Shown: positions 29,394 to 37,451 of the stretch, piece after piece
How the letters are laid out: each line of letters starts with the position of its first letter
Numbering within the stretch: the stretch's first letter is position 1
The notes under the pieces: generated by a model
Seen by the model: the letters and a program-made list of their open reading frames with translations, nothing else
Told to the model about the DNA's origin: nothing
The model's database searches: none
Position numbers and translations under genes: made by a program
Assembly: GCA_030424595.1 (NCBI GenBank)
Contig: JAUHWG010000001.1
Coordinates: forward strand, 186,001 to 250,000
Source: Polyangia bacterium
GTDB lineage: Bacteria > Myxococcota_A > Polyangia > Nannocystales > Nannocystaceae
Reading direction: 5' to 3'
DNA: 64,000 nt

Positions 29394-29788
29394 GCCGCTA
29401 CGTCCAGGTGAAGACCGAGCTCCGCTCGCTGGCGGAGGTTGAGGAGGGCCTCGCCGCGCTGGGCCTCCGGCCGACCCGCGCGGACTACCCCCGCGGCCTC
29501 AGCCTCGCCGGCAGCATCGAGTGCGCGGGAGAGCCGGTCGACCTCCGCCTCCCGGCGGGCTCCGCCGGCAGCGTCGAGGACTTCGGCTGGCGGGTCGGGA
29601 CCGACGGGACCCTCACCCTCGTCTGCGGCGAGCCCGATCGCGAGCACCTAGACAGCGCCCTCTTGGCTCCCCTGCGCGCCGCGATCGCGGCGAACCAAGC
29701 CCGGGCAGCGGCGAAGGCCGCAGGCCTCGAGGTCGAGGAGGAGCTCGACGTCGACGGCACGCTCCGGCTGAAGCTCCGGCGCTCCTGA
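29390..29788 (+). CDS. DUF1257 (Ycf35-like) protein
   Basis: The 132-residue protein has family-typical length. It starts MSRYVQVKTELRSLAEVEEG, like the opening of Ycf35 (a Ser/His-x-x-x-hydrophobic-Lys start), and ends with AGLEVEEELDVDGTLRLKL, the conserved C-terminal strand pair. Ycf35 is a plastid and cyanobacterial protein of unknown biochemical role. The gene belongs with the AAA+ gene upstream and the small Cys-rich gene it overlaps. Finding all three together outside phototrophs points to a conserved module with a general role. Confidence 0.85.
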   Translation: MSRYVQVKTELRSLAEVEEGLAALGLRPTRADYPRGLSLAGSIECAGEPVDLRLPAGSAGSVEDFGWRVGTDGTLTLVCGEPDREHLDSALLAPLRAAIAANQARAAAKAAGLEVEEELDVDGTLRLKLRRS

Positions 29789-29949
29789 CACCGAGGCTGT
29801 CGGCCGCCGCCTCGACGCCGCCGCTCCGACCCAAGCCCCGACCACCTCCGGCGAGGACCTGGGGGCTTCGGTCCCCGACGCGGAGCCGCTCCGGCGACTC
29901 TCTCAGGGGCCCTCACCGGCCTCGATCGAGCTGTGATAGTTGTGATCCT

Positions 29950-31872
29950 ATGCGCCTTCACACCTGTCTTACCCCCCAGCTTCTCACTCTCTTTGTCGCG
30001 TCCAGCCTCGCCGCCGGCTGTAGCGGTGACGACACCGCGACCAGCACCGCCACCGAGGCGACGGGGACCGCCACCGCCACGGCGAGCAGCGTGACCGCGA
30101 CCAGCACCGCGACCGCCACCTCGACCGCCACCGACCCGACGGCGACGGCGGGGACAGGCACCGCCACCGGCACGACGACCGGCTCCGAGAGCACGGGACC
30201 GACCACCACCGACCCCACCACGACCGGGCCGACCACCACCGACCCCACCTCCACAGACCCCACCACCACGACCGGAGGCACCACCGACGGGACCACCGGC
30301 GGCCTCTGTGAGGAGGGCACCATCCTCTGCGAGGACGGCGTCTCCAAGATCTGCGACGGGATGGGCGGCTACACCTCCGAGGAGACCTGCGACGACGAGT
30401 GCGCCCCCGGCCTCGGCTGCGTCCTCTGCGTCCCCGGCGAGAGCCAGTGCGACGGCGACGGCGTGCTCATCTGCAACAACAACGGCGACGCCTGGGAGGA
30501 GGGCCCGAGCTGCGACGGCCTCCAGGGCCTCGTCTGCGACGAGGATCTCGGCCAGTGCGTCGGCTCCTGCGCGGACCTCGGCCTGAGCTACATCGGCTGT
30601 GACTACTACGCCACCGTCACCCAACAGTACGACCTCTACAACACCGCCCCCAAGGACGAGTTCGCGGTCGCCGTCGCCAACACCGCGAACCAGGTCGCCA
30701 AGGTCACCGTCACCCGCGGCGCCAACACGGTCGCCATGGTCGACGTCGCCGCCAACTCCGTCGGCATCATCAAGCTGCCCTGGGTGAACGAGCTGACCAA
30801 GGGGACAGGTCCCACCGTCAAGGTCACCGACGGCGCCTACCGGGTCCGCTCGACCAACCCCGTCACCGTCTACCAGTTCAACCCGCTGAGCGCCTCGGTC
30901 ACCAACGACGCCTCCCTCCTCCTCCCGGTCAACACCTGGCGAAACGAGTACATGGCCGCGAGCTGGGCCAACTGGGACAACCTCAGCTTGCCCGCCTTCT
31001 ACGCGATCGTCGCGAGCAAGGACGGCACCACGGTCACCTTGAACCCCTCCGCCACCGGCAACAAGATCCAGGCTGGCGGCGGCGTTGCGGCCGACGGCAC
31101 CGGCGAGATCATGCTCGACGAGGGCGACGTCCTTCAGGTGATCACCAGCAACGGCGGCGACATCACCGGCACCATCGCCGTCGCCGACAAGCCGATCGAG
31201 ATGTTCGCCGGCCACGACTGCACCAACGTCCCCTTCACCAAGGCCGCCTGCGATCACCTCGAGGAGGCGATGTTCTCGATCGACAGCCTCGCCAAGGAGT
31301 ACATCGTCGTCCCGCCGATCCAGGTCCCCAACAACAACCTCGACAAGGCGCAGATGGTCAAGATCGTCGCCAGCGAGGACAACACCACCCTGACCTTTGA
31401 GCCCGATCAGCCGGTCAACAAGAACCTCGCCAAGGCCGGCGACTTCGTCATGCTCAGCGAGACCACCGCCGCCTTCAAGGTCAGCTCGGACAAGAAGATC
31501 CTCGTAGCTCAGTTCATGGTCGGCCAGACCGCCGGCTACGGCACCTCGGACCCGGCGATGCTCCTCACCGTCCCCGCCGAGCAGTACCGCAGCGACTATC
31601 TCTTCTTCGCCGCGACCAACTGGGTCGCCAACTTCGTCGACATCATCGCCCCGACCAACACCGCCGTCGAGGTCGACCAGATGGCCGTCAACTCCTGGGC
31701 CCCGATCGGCAACACCGGCTTCAGCGTCGCCCACGTCCCCCTCTCCAACGCCGGCGACGGCAGCCACCGCGTCACCGCCGACAAGAAGGTCGGGATCAGC
31801 GTCTACGGGGTCCAAAGCGCCGGCTCCTACTGGTTCCCGGGCGGCCTCGACCTCGACATCCTGCCGCAGTAG
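29950..31872 (+). CDS. IgGFc-binding-like surface lipoprotein
   Basis: The 640-residue protein has a signal peptide and lipobox AAGC, then about 100 residues of Thr-rich low-complexity linker (repeats of TTTDPTTTG). A Cys-rich segment follows (CEEGTILCEDGVSKICDG; several Cys pairs up to residue 215). The C-terminal 420 residues are beta-rich and resemble the N-terminal domain of IgGFc-binding proteins, with VTVYQFNPLSAS and ASLLLPVNTWRNEYMAASW. Such proteins are common surface proteins in myxobacteria; a real role in IgG binding is not implied. The start is the ATG that opens the signal peptide. Confidence 0.85.
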   Translation: MRLHTCLTPQLLTLFVASSLAAGCSGDDTATSTATEATGTATATASSVTATSTATATSTATDPTATAGTGTATGTTTGSESTGPTTTDPTTTGPTTTDPTSTDPTTTTGGTTDGTTGGLCEEGTILCEDGVSKICDGMGGYTSEETCDDECAPGLGCVLCVPGESQCDGDGVLICNNNGDAWEEGPSCDGLQGLVCDEDLGQCVGSCADLGLSYIGCDYYATVTQQYDLYNTAPKDEFAVAVANTANQVAKVTVTRGANTVAMVDVAANSVGIIKLPWVNELTKGTGPTVKVTDGAYRVRSTNPVTVYQFNPLSASVTNDASLLLPVNTWRNEYMAASWANWDNLSLPAFYAIVASKDGTTVTLNPSATGNKIQAGGGVAADGTGEIMLDEGDVLQVITSNGGDITGTIAVADKPIEMFAGHDCTNVPFTKAACDHLEEAMFSIDSLAKEYIVVPPIQVPNNNLDKAQMVKIVASEDNTTLTFEPDQPVNKNLAKAGDFVMLSETTAAFKVSSDKKILVAQFMVGQTAGYGTSDPAMLLTVPAEQYRSDYLFFAATNWVANFVDIIAPTNTAVEVDQMAVNSWAPIGNTGFSVAHVPLSNAGDGSHRVTADKKVGISVYGVQSAGSYWFPGGLDLDILPQ

Positions 31873-32322
31873 GACGTCCCCCCGCCCCTTCTCTTCGCAT
31901 CCTGCGCCCCGCGCCGGCGACTCCGCGAGGCGTCGTTCTCCGGCCAGGACGCCGCGAGCGGTCTGCGGCCGACTCGGGCTCCTCGCACGAGATCGACCTC
32001 GAGCTACGGGGGCGTGGGATCCTGAGGGAACATCGAGCTCAACAGGAGACCTGCTCCCGTGTCTTCGCTTCGCCGCGACCGCGGATCCCTCCTCAGGGGC
32101 GTTCGGGAGCGCGCACGCACGATCGCACGGGCGCCTGTAACAAGCAGCTCCCCCGCGACGTGTTGATCCCTGTCGCGACCATGGGCAGCTCTCACGCAGG
32201 GTCCCGGTGGCGCGACAGCTCGACCCACCCCATGCTCGTCACTACGCCTCGGCGCCGCGAACCAGATCGCGTCGTCGGTCGTACTGAGACGAGCGCCGCC
32301 CTATCCCTGCCCAGGAGCCCCG
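31873..32322. other. Intergenic region, no supported gene
   Basis: These 450 bases lie between the IgGFc-binding-like gene and the molybdopterin oxidoreductase gene. Frames in it have no ribosome site, no domain and mixed codon bias. I see no tRNA fold or long repeat. The promoter for the downstream operon probably lies near its right end. Confidence 0.5.
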
Positions 32323-33042
32323 ATGAACACGCCCAAGCCGAAGACCCGCGAGGTCGAGAACCTCCTCCGCCGTCGCTCCTTCATCCGCCGAGCCACCTCC
32401 GGGACCGTGATCGCTGGGCTCTGCGGCGGGCTCTACGTCCTCGATGACCTCCTCACGGGCGAGGCCAAGGCCGAGAACCGAAGCGACGGCCGCCCGCGCG
32501 TCCCCCCGGGCCAGCGAGTTCTCCGCGCGCTCAAGCCGATGGGCGGCACCCCCGGCTCCCCCAACCCCTCCGACTTCAGCCTGACCGTCTACGGCGAGGT
32601 CGAGCGGCCGCTGACCCTCGACTTCGGCGGGCTGCTCCGCTCGGAGAACGTCGAGCTCGAGGTCGACGTCCACTGCGTCACCGGCTGGACGGTGCTCGGC
32701 GCCCGCTTCAAGGGCGTGCGGGTCCGCGACCTCGCCGAGCGCGTCGGCGTCAAGGACGGGGTCAACCACGTGATCTTTGAGGGCGCCCACGGCTACACCG
32801 CGAACGTCCGCCTGGGCGAGGCGCTCGCCCCCGACGTGCTCGTCGCCCACCGCCTGGACGGCCGCTCCCTCGCCCGACCCCACGGCGCGCCTGTCCGCGC
32901 GGTCATCCCCAGCCTCTACTTCTGGAAGAGCGCGAAGTGGCTCAAGGGGATCAAGTTCGTCCGCCGCGACGAGCCCGGCTACTGGGAGACCCGCGGCTAC
33001 AACAACCACGCCGACCCCTGGCTCGAGGAGCGCTATGCCTGA
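32323..33042 (+). CDS. Molybdopterin-dependent oxidoreductase, YedY/MsrP-like
   Basis: The 239-residue protein has a twin-arginine-like signal (RRRSFIRRATSG). The fold of the sulfite oxidase superfamily follows, with the molybdenum-ligand Cys in VDVHCVTGWTVLGARFKGV and the later PHGAPVRAVIPSLYFWKSAKW. It is smaller than MsrP and lacks the dimerisation domain of sulfite oxidases. It acts in the periplasm as a reductase or oxidase of an unknown substrate. The downstream gene overlaps its last codons and encodes a PepSY-type membrane protein, likely the electron donor, in the way MsrQ serves MsrP. Confidence 0.9.
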   Translation: MNTPKPKTREVENLLRRRSFIRRATSGTVIAGLCGGLYVLDDLLTGEAKAENRSDGRPRVPPGQRVLRALKPMGGTPGSPNPSDFSLTVYGEVERPLTLDFGGLLRSENVELEVDVHCVTGWTVLGARFKGVRVRDLAERVGVKDGVNHVIFEGAHGYTANVRLGEALAPDVLVAHRLDGRSLARPHGAPVRAVIPSLYFWKSAKWLKGIKFVRRDEPGYWETRGYNNHADPWLEERYA

Positions 33043-33619
33043 GAAGCAGGCGCCCCGTCGACGCCTGCGCTGGCGCCCGTGGCTGCGGGCGACCCACCGC
33101 GACCTCGGCTACCTGGCGGTCGGCCTCACGGTCATCTACGCGCTGTCTGGGATCGCGGTCAATCACATCGAGGATTGGGATCCCAACTTCAACAACTACG
33201 AGGAGACCCACCAGCTCGGCCGCGCCCTCCCGGGCGAGGACGCGGCCGTCGCCGCCGAGGTCCTCCGCTCCCTCGACATCGACGAGGAGCCCGCCGACGT
33301 CTTTCGGGTCGACACCGACGAGGTCCAGGTGCTCCTGGGGACCCGGACCCTGCACGTCCGCACCGACACGGGAGAGATCCGAGACGAGGGGCAAAAGCCG
33401 CGCCTCCTCCTCAGGATCGCCAACTGGCTCCACCTCAACCGCGGCAAGAAGGCCTGGACCTACGTCGCCGACGCCTACGCCGTTGGCCTCCTGACCCTGG
33501 CGATCACCGGCATCTTTATGCTCCCGGGACGCCGCGGGATCCTCGGCCGCGGAGCTATCATGGTGCTGCTCGGCGCGGCGATCCCCTTCCTCTACGTGGT
33601 CCTCTCCGGCGGGCCGTAG
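33035..33619 (+). CDS. PepSY-associated membrane protein
   Basis: The 194-residue protein has an N-terminal helix after HRDLGYLAVGLTVIYALSGI, followed by NHIEDWDPNFNNYE. A soluble periplasmic portion comes next, then two C-terminal helices (YAVGLLTLAITGIFMLP and GAAIPFLYVVLSGG). The His in ATHRDLGYLAVG and in WLHLNRG are candidate haem ligands typical of PepSY-TM proteins. It overlaps the molybdoenzyme gene by eight bases, so coupled synthesis is likely. I infer that it passes electrons from quinol to the periplasmic molybdoenzyme. Confidence 0.8.
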   Translation: MPEKQAPRRRLRWRPWLRATHRDLGYLAVGLTVIYALSGIAVNHIEDWDPNFNNYEETHQLGRALPGEDAAVAAEVLRSLDIDEEPADVFRVDTDEVQVLLGTRTLHVRTDTGEIRDEGQKPRLLLRIANWLHLNRGKKAWTYVADAYAVGLLTLAITGIFMLPGRRGILGRGAIMVLLGAAIPFLYVVLSGGP

Positions 33620-33696
33620 CGCCCCCGCCACGGTCGACGCCCCCTGCTCGGACCCCCCCGATCGGGCCGCGCTCCGGGCATCATCTGAGCACTCCC

Positions 33697-34359
33697 ATGT
33701 CCAGCCTCCGCCTCGTCAGCTTTCACATCTGTCCCTTCGTCCAGCGCAGCACCATCGCCCTAGAGGAGAAGGGCGTCCCCTACGAGATCGAGTTCATCGA
33801 CCTCAGCGACAAGCCCGACTGGTTCCTCAAGCTCTCTCCGCACGGCAAGGTGCCGCTGCTCCAGGTCGACGACACGGTGCTCTTTGAGAGCACGGTCATC
33901 CTCGAGTACCTCGACGAGACCCACGAGCCGCAGCTCCACTGCGCGGACCCGCTGAAGAAGGCGAGGGATCGGGCTTGGTTCTCCGTCGCCGACGCGGCCA
34001 CAGGCAGCGCGTTCCGGATGATGACCGCCAAGAATCGCGAGGAGCTGGCCGAGCACTGCGAGGCCGTCCAGGGCCAGCTCGCCAAGCTCGAGGCCGAGGT
34101 CGAGGGTCCGCTGTGGCGGGGCGAGAGCTTCACGGCGATGGACGCGGTCACCTTCCCGGCCCTCCAGCGCTTGGTCTGGCTGCAGGAGCTCTACCCCGAG
34201 CTCAAGGTCTTCGCCGACACGCCGAAGGTCCTGGCCTGGGTGACGGCCCTCCAGGGGCGGCCGGCGATCCAGCGCTCCTCCGTGCCGGATCTGAAGGAGC
34301 GCTTCCTGGTCGCGCTCGAGGGCTACAGCCCGATGCACAAGGCGACCCGTAGCGCCTAG
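33697..34359 (+). CDS. Glutathione S-transferase family protein
   Basis: The 220-residue protein has an N-terminal thioredoxin fold LRLVSFHICPFVQRSTIALEE. The CPFVQR motif points to the omega/dehydroascorbate reductase-like group, in which Cys forms the mixed disulphide with glutathione. HGKVPLLQVDDTVLFEST supplies the cis-Pro and the glutathione-binding Ser. An all-helical C-terminal domain follows. The substrate is unknown. It is a single gene with its own start after a gap of 77 bases. Confidence 0.93.
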   Translation: MSSLRLVSFHICPFVQRSTIALEEKGVPYEIEFIDLSDKPDWFLKLSPHGKVPLLQVDDTVLFESTVILEYLDETHEPQLHCADPLKKARDRAWFSVADAATGSAFRMMTAKNREELAEHCEAVQGQLAKLEAEVEGPLWRGESFTAMDAVTFPALQRLVWLQELYPELKVFADTPKVLAWVTALQGRPAIQRSSVPDLKERFLVALEGYSPMHKATRSA

Positions 34360-34413
34360 CCTTAGCGCCTAGCCGGAGCGGACCGAGGCGGACGACCCGC
34401 CCGGGGGCTCGAT

Positions 34414-34439
34414 GATACATGTCCTATGCGACATGTATC
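34414..34439. promoter_or_regulatory. Perfect 10-bp inverted repeat, operator- or terminator-like
   Basis: GATACATGTC (34414-34423) and GACATGTATC (34430-34439) are exact reverse complements with a six-base spacer. The motif is AT-rich against its GC-rich surroundings. Its size and symmetry match operators of TetR-type repressors. It sits between the convergent 3' ends of the GST and hydrolase genes, where a bidirectional terminator would also be expected, but there is no T-tract. Confidence 0.6.
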
Positions 34440-34507
34440 GAAACCTCGCGCCATGCCGTCACGGCAGCTCGCGAGCCCCTCGCCGAGCCGCGGCGCCGAT
34501 CGACCCC

Positions 34508-35332
34508 CTAGAGGCTGAGAAAACGCCGGAGCGAGGCCATCGTCTCGGGATCGGTGGAGACCCCTTCGTGGCCTCTCCCCGGCAGGCGGAGGAGCTCGCC
34601 TGGCCCCCCCCAAGCCTCTCGGAGCGCCTCTCCGTGGTCGATCGGGATCAGCGTGTCGGCGTCGCCGTGGATCACGAGGAGCCGCTCGCGGATCTCCGGC
34701 GCGAGGCTGAGCGAGTCAAAGTCGTGCGCGAGCAGCAGACCGACCGGCAGCCATGGATAGCTCCCCTCGGCGATCTCACCGAGGCGGCGAAAGGGGGCGA
34801 CGAGGACGAGGCCGGCGAGGTCGCGCTCATGGGCCAGGTAGGTCGCGACGCCGGTGCCCATCGAGTAGCCCATCCCGTAGATCCGACCGGCGTCGACCCG
34901 CGGATCGGCGGCGAGGCGATCGTAGGCCGCGAGCGCGTCGGCCCGCATCCGCTCCGCCCCAGGCTGCCCCTCCGAGCCGTCATAGCCCCGGTAGGGGAGG
35001 AGGAGCACGTGCGCCCCGCCCTCGCGGATCCAGGCGAAGGGCCCGGCCTTTCGCGCCACCGCCTCCGCGTTGCCGCCGAAGTACATCAGCGCAGGCGCGC
35101 CCCGCTCCTCGCCCTCCGTCGCCAGGAGCAGCGCCCCGCGCAGGCGCGCATCCCCGCGGTCGAGCTCGAAGGCGTCATTCTCGGCCGCGGCGACGAGCCC
35201 CTCGATCCCCGCGGCGTCGGCCGTCGGGTGGAAGAGCAGCCCCTCCTGCGCGACATACATGCCGACACAGATCGCGGCATAGGCGATCACGAGCAGCGCC
35301 GCTGCTCGCCTCCCGAGCCGTCCCCACCTCAC
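34508..35332 (-). CDS. Alpha/beta hydrolase, BEM46-like, membrane-anchored
   Basis: The 274-residue protein has an N-terminal hydrophobic helix (AAALLVIAYAAICVGMYVA) as signal anchor. The hydrolase core follows: oxyanion loop YFGGNAEAVA, LLPYRGYDGSEG, and the nucleophile elbow GMGYSMG near residue 155. The catalytic Asp lies in IHGDADTLIP and the His in LPGRGHEG. It is probably periplasmic-facing or membrane-bound; the substrate is unknown. The SDR gene lies 33 bases upstream on the same strand. Confidence 0.9.
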   Translation of the reverse strand: MRWGRLGRRAAALLVIAYAAICVGMYVAQEGLLFHPTADAAGIEGLVAAAENDAFELDRGDARLRGALLLATEGEERGAPALMYFGGNAEAVARKAGPFAWIREGGAHVLLLPYRGYDGSEGQPGAERMRADALAAYDRLAADPRVDAGRIYGMGYSMGTGVATYLAHERDLAGLVLVAPFRRLGEIAEGSYPWLPVGLLLAHDFDSLSLAPEIRERLLVIHGDADTLIPIDHGEALREAWGGPGELLRLPGRGHEGVSTDPETMASLRRFLSL

Positions 35333-35365
35333 CTCGAGCCCCCTCGCCGAGCCGCCGCGCAGCGC

Positions 35366-36214
35366 CTACTGAGCACTGATCCCGCCGTCCAAGAGCAGGG
35401 CGCTGCCGGTCATGAACTTCGACTCGTCCGAGACGAGGTAGACCACGGCGTAGGCGACATCGTCCGGCTCTCCGACATGCCCCAGCGGGATCTGCCGGGC
35501 GAGCTTGCCGAGGATCTTGGCCCGCACCGCCGGGTCCTCGGACGGCACCAGCGGATCGAGGATCGGCGTGTCGATGAAGGCCGGGAGGACCGCGTTGCAG
35601 CGGACCTGTGGACTGCGCTCAGCCCCGCTCAGCGCGACCGAGCGAGTGAGGTGGACGACCGCCGCCTTCGCCGAGTTGTAGGCCGCCAGGTTCGGCGCCG
35701 CGATCACCCCGGCGACCGAGGCGATGTTGACGATCGAGCCGCCGCCCGAGGCCTCGATCGGCCCCATCGCGTCGCGACAGCCGATGAAGACGCTGTCGAG
35801 ATCGACCGCGTGGATCCGCCGCCACTCCTCGAGGGTGGTCTCGGCGAGCGGCTTCATCAGCCCGATCCCTGCGTTGTTGATGAGCCCGTGGAGACCGCCG
35901 AAGGCCGCGACGGTCGCCTCGATCGCCGCCCTCCACTGGCCCTCGTCGGTGACGTCGAGCGCGAGCGCCAACGCCTCGCCGCCGATCTCCCTCCCGATCT
36001 CCCCGCCGATCTCCCTCCCGATCTCCCTGTCGATCTCCCTCCCGATCTCCGCGGCGACCCGCTGAGCGCCGGCGTGATCGACATCGCTGACGGCGACCTT
36101 CGCCCCCTCCTTCGCCAGCATGAGGGCGCTCGCGCGGCCGAGACCGCTCGCGGCGCCCGTGACCAGCACGACTTTTCCGGCGACCCGCCCCGCTCGTTCA
36201 CTGCCGCTTGTCAT
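35366..36214 (-). CDS. Short-chain dehydrogenase/reductase with repeat-expanded loop
   Basis: This classical SDR is about 282 residues long. The NAD(P) site is VTGAASGLGRA, followed by INNAGIGLMKPL, the catalytic Ser in IVNIASVAGVI, the YNSAK motif (Tyr and Lys), and the C-terminal PDDVAYAVVYLVSDES. Between residues of the third helix and fourth strand a low-complexity insert of six EIGR/EIGG-type units replaces the usual single GGEAL turn. It is encoded by a 12-bp tandem array at 35983-36054. The insert is on the surface near the cofactor adenine and may be tolerated. The start is the ATG at 36214; 36223 is also possible. Confidence 0.9.
   Translation of the reverse strand: MTSGSERAGRVAGKVVLVTGAASGLGRASALMLAKEGAKVAVSDVDHAGAQRVAAEIGREIDREIGREIGGEIGREIGGEALALALDVTDEGQWRAAIEATVAAFGGLHGLINNAGIGLMKPLAETTLEEWRRIHAVDLDSVFIGCRDAMGPIEASGGGSIVNIASVAGVIAAPNLAAYNSAKAAVVHLTRSVALSGAERSPQVRCNAVLPAFIDTPILDPLVPSEDPAVRAKILGKLARQIPLGHVGEPDDVAYAVVYLVSDESKFMTGSALLLDGGISAQ
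35983..36054. repeat. Tandem repeat, 12-bp unit, six copies, inside the SDR gene
   Basis: Units of CGATCTCCCTCC and close variants start at 35983, 35995, 36007, 36019, 36031 and 36043. On the coding strand they add EIGR, EIDR, EIGR, EIGG, EIGR and EIGG. The 12-bp length keeps the frame. Confidence 0.93.
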
Positions 36215-36232
36215 GGGCCCCACGGTACATGA

Positions 36233-36823
36233 TCAGGGGACCGCGCCCGTGATCTGAACCTCGCGCTCGATCGGCGTCTGCCAGTCGAGGGCCCAGCGCT
36301 TGTGCGCGCCGCGGAGCCGCCAGCCCAGGAGCATCCGCGAGAAGCGGAAGAGCATCGGCACCAGCGCCCCCGTCGTCGCCCGCAGGCGCTTGGCGTCGGC
36401 GGGATCGTAGGATCCGTTGATCCGGGCGAGCACTGGCCCGATCACGTCGCTGCTCGGCGGGCCCCCGGCGTCCCGGAGCGTCCCGACGAGAAAGCCCATA
36501 AAGGGGACGCCCGGCGTGTCCATTGTGTTGGCGATCGGCGTGCCGCAGCAGCGCGTGTACCAGCGCAGCGCCCCCTTGCGGGTCTGCCGGAGGCAGGCGA
36601 CCTGCTCGTGCCCCGTCTTCAGCTCGAAGCTCGCCGGCGAGGCCTGGATGATGTCCGTGCCGTCGTGCTCGTCGAGGAGCGCCTCGTCCCTCCCCAATGC
36701 CCGGACGTAGCGCTGACAGCCGGAGCAGCTGCAGATGACGCGGTTTACCGTCTTCGGCGTGACCCCCCGGAGCACACCGGTGACGGCGCCGCACGAGCAG
36801 ACGAAGCGTAGGTCCGTAGACAT
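36233..36823 (-). CDS. DUF6151 / GFA-like zinc protein
   Basis: The 196-residue protein has cysteine motifs FVCSCGAVTG, CSCSGCQRY and RCCGTPIAN. This is the zinc layout of glutathione-dependent formaldehyde-activating (GFA) and related DUF6151 proteins. A longer C-terminal helical part includes MLFRFSRMLLGWRL. No catalytic role can be assigned. It lies just upstream of the SDR gene on the same strand, with an intergenic gap of 9-18 bases, so the two may form a transcript. Confidence 0.8.
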   Translation of the reverse strand: MSTDLRFVCSCGAVTGVLRGVTPKTVNRVICSCSGCQRYVRALGRDEALLDEHDGTDIIQASPASFELKTGHEQVACLRQTRKGALRWYTRCCGTPIANTMDTPGVPFMGFLVGTLRDAGGPPSSDVIGPVLARINGSYDPADAKRLRATTGALVPMLFRFSRMLLGWRLRGAHKRWALDWQTPIEREVQITGAVP

Positions 36824-36967
36824 GCGCGCAGCCTACCCGGGTTCACCCGGCACGGTCCACGGCGAGCCGCTGCGCTGCGCACGTCTCGCGGTCCACGCCC
36901 GAGCGCCCGCGGCCGCCGGTGCCGACCGCACAAGCTCGCTCGTCAAGGCGCGAGAGCGCCGCCGAGC

Positions 36968-37330
36968 CTAGCTGTGGCTGATCGCGAGGTAGGCCGCGGT
37001 GACCGCCAGGAGCGGGAGGACAAACCACATCGGCTTGGCCATGGCGGTCTTGCGCTGGAGAGGGAGGGTGGCGGCGCCGAGGAGGAGCCAGATGAGGAGC
37101 TTCGGGTGGACCCAGCCGGGGAGCATGCCGCCGCCGGTCTTGGCGAGCATGCCGAAGCCGGCGACGAGGATCAGGACGAGGCCGAGGCCGTGGCTCGCGA
37201 GCATGAGGCCGCGGGCCTTGTTGGTGTCCTTGGTGCCGCCGTTGAGGGCGTGCCCCGCGAGGCCGCCGAAGGCGAGGAAGAGGAGGGCGATGCCGAGGAT
37301 GTGGAGGGCTTTGTAGAACTCGTAGCTCAT
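36968..37330 (-). CDS. Small four-helix membrane protein
   Basis: The 120-residue integral membrane protein has four hydrophobic segments: LHILGIALLFLAFGGLAG, GLMLASHGLGLVLILVAGF, LLIWLLLGAATLPL and FVLPLLAVTAAYLAI. His residues lie near the ends of helices 1 and 2, and a conserved-looking WVHPKL loop follows. It resembles small SirB2/CopD-like membrane proteins, but the match is too weak to name. It is alone on its strand. Confidence 0.7.
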   Translation of the reverse strand: MSYEFYKALHILGIALLFLAFGGLAGHALNGGTKDTNKARGLMLASHGLGLVLILVAGFGMLAKTGGGMLPGWVHPKLLIWLLLGAATLPLQRKTAMAKPMWFVLPLLAVTAAYLAISHS

Positions 37331-37451
37331 CGTGGTCGCGTCCTCTTGCGGGCTGCAGATTGCCCTGCAGCGTGGGTGTTGGCAAGCTTGCGCCGCGCGT
37401 GCGGGGCGAGCGAGGGGCCGAGGCCGTCCCGACGATCCGGGCCCCGATCGC

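Noticed and set aside
34412..36232. 606-codon plus-strand frame across the hydrolase and SDR genes
   Set aside because: Antisense to two clear enzymes and without recognisable fold.
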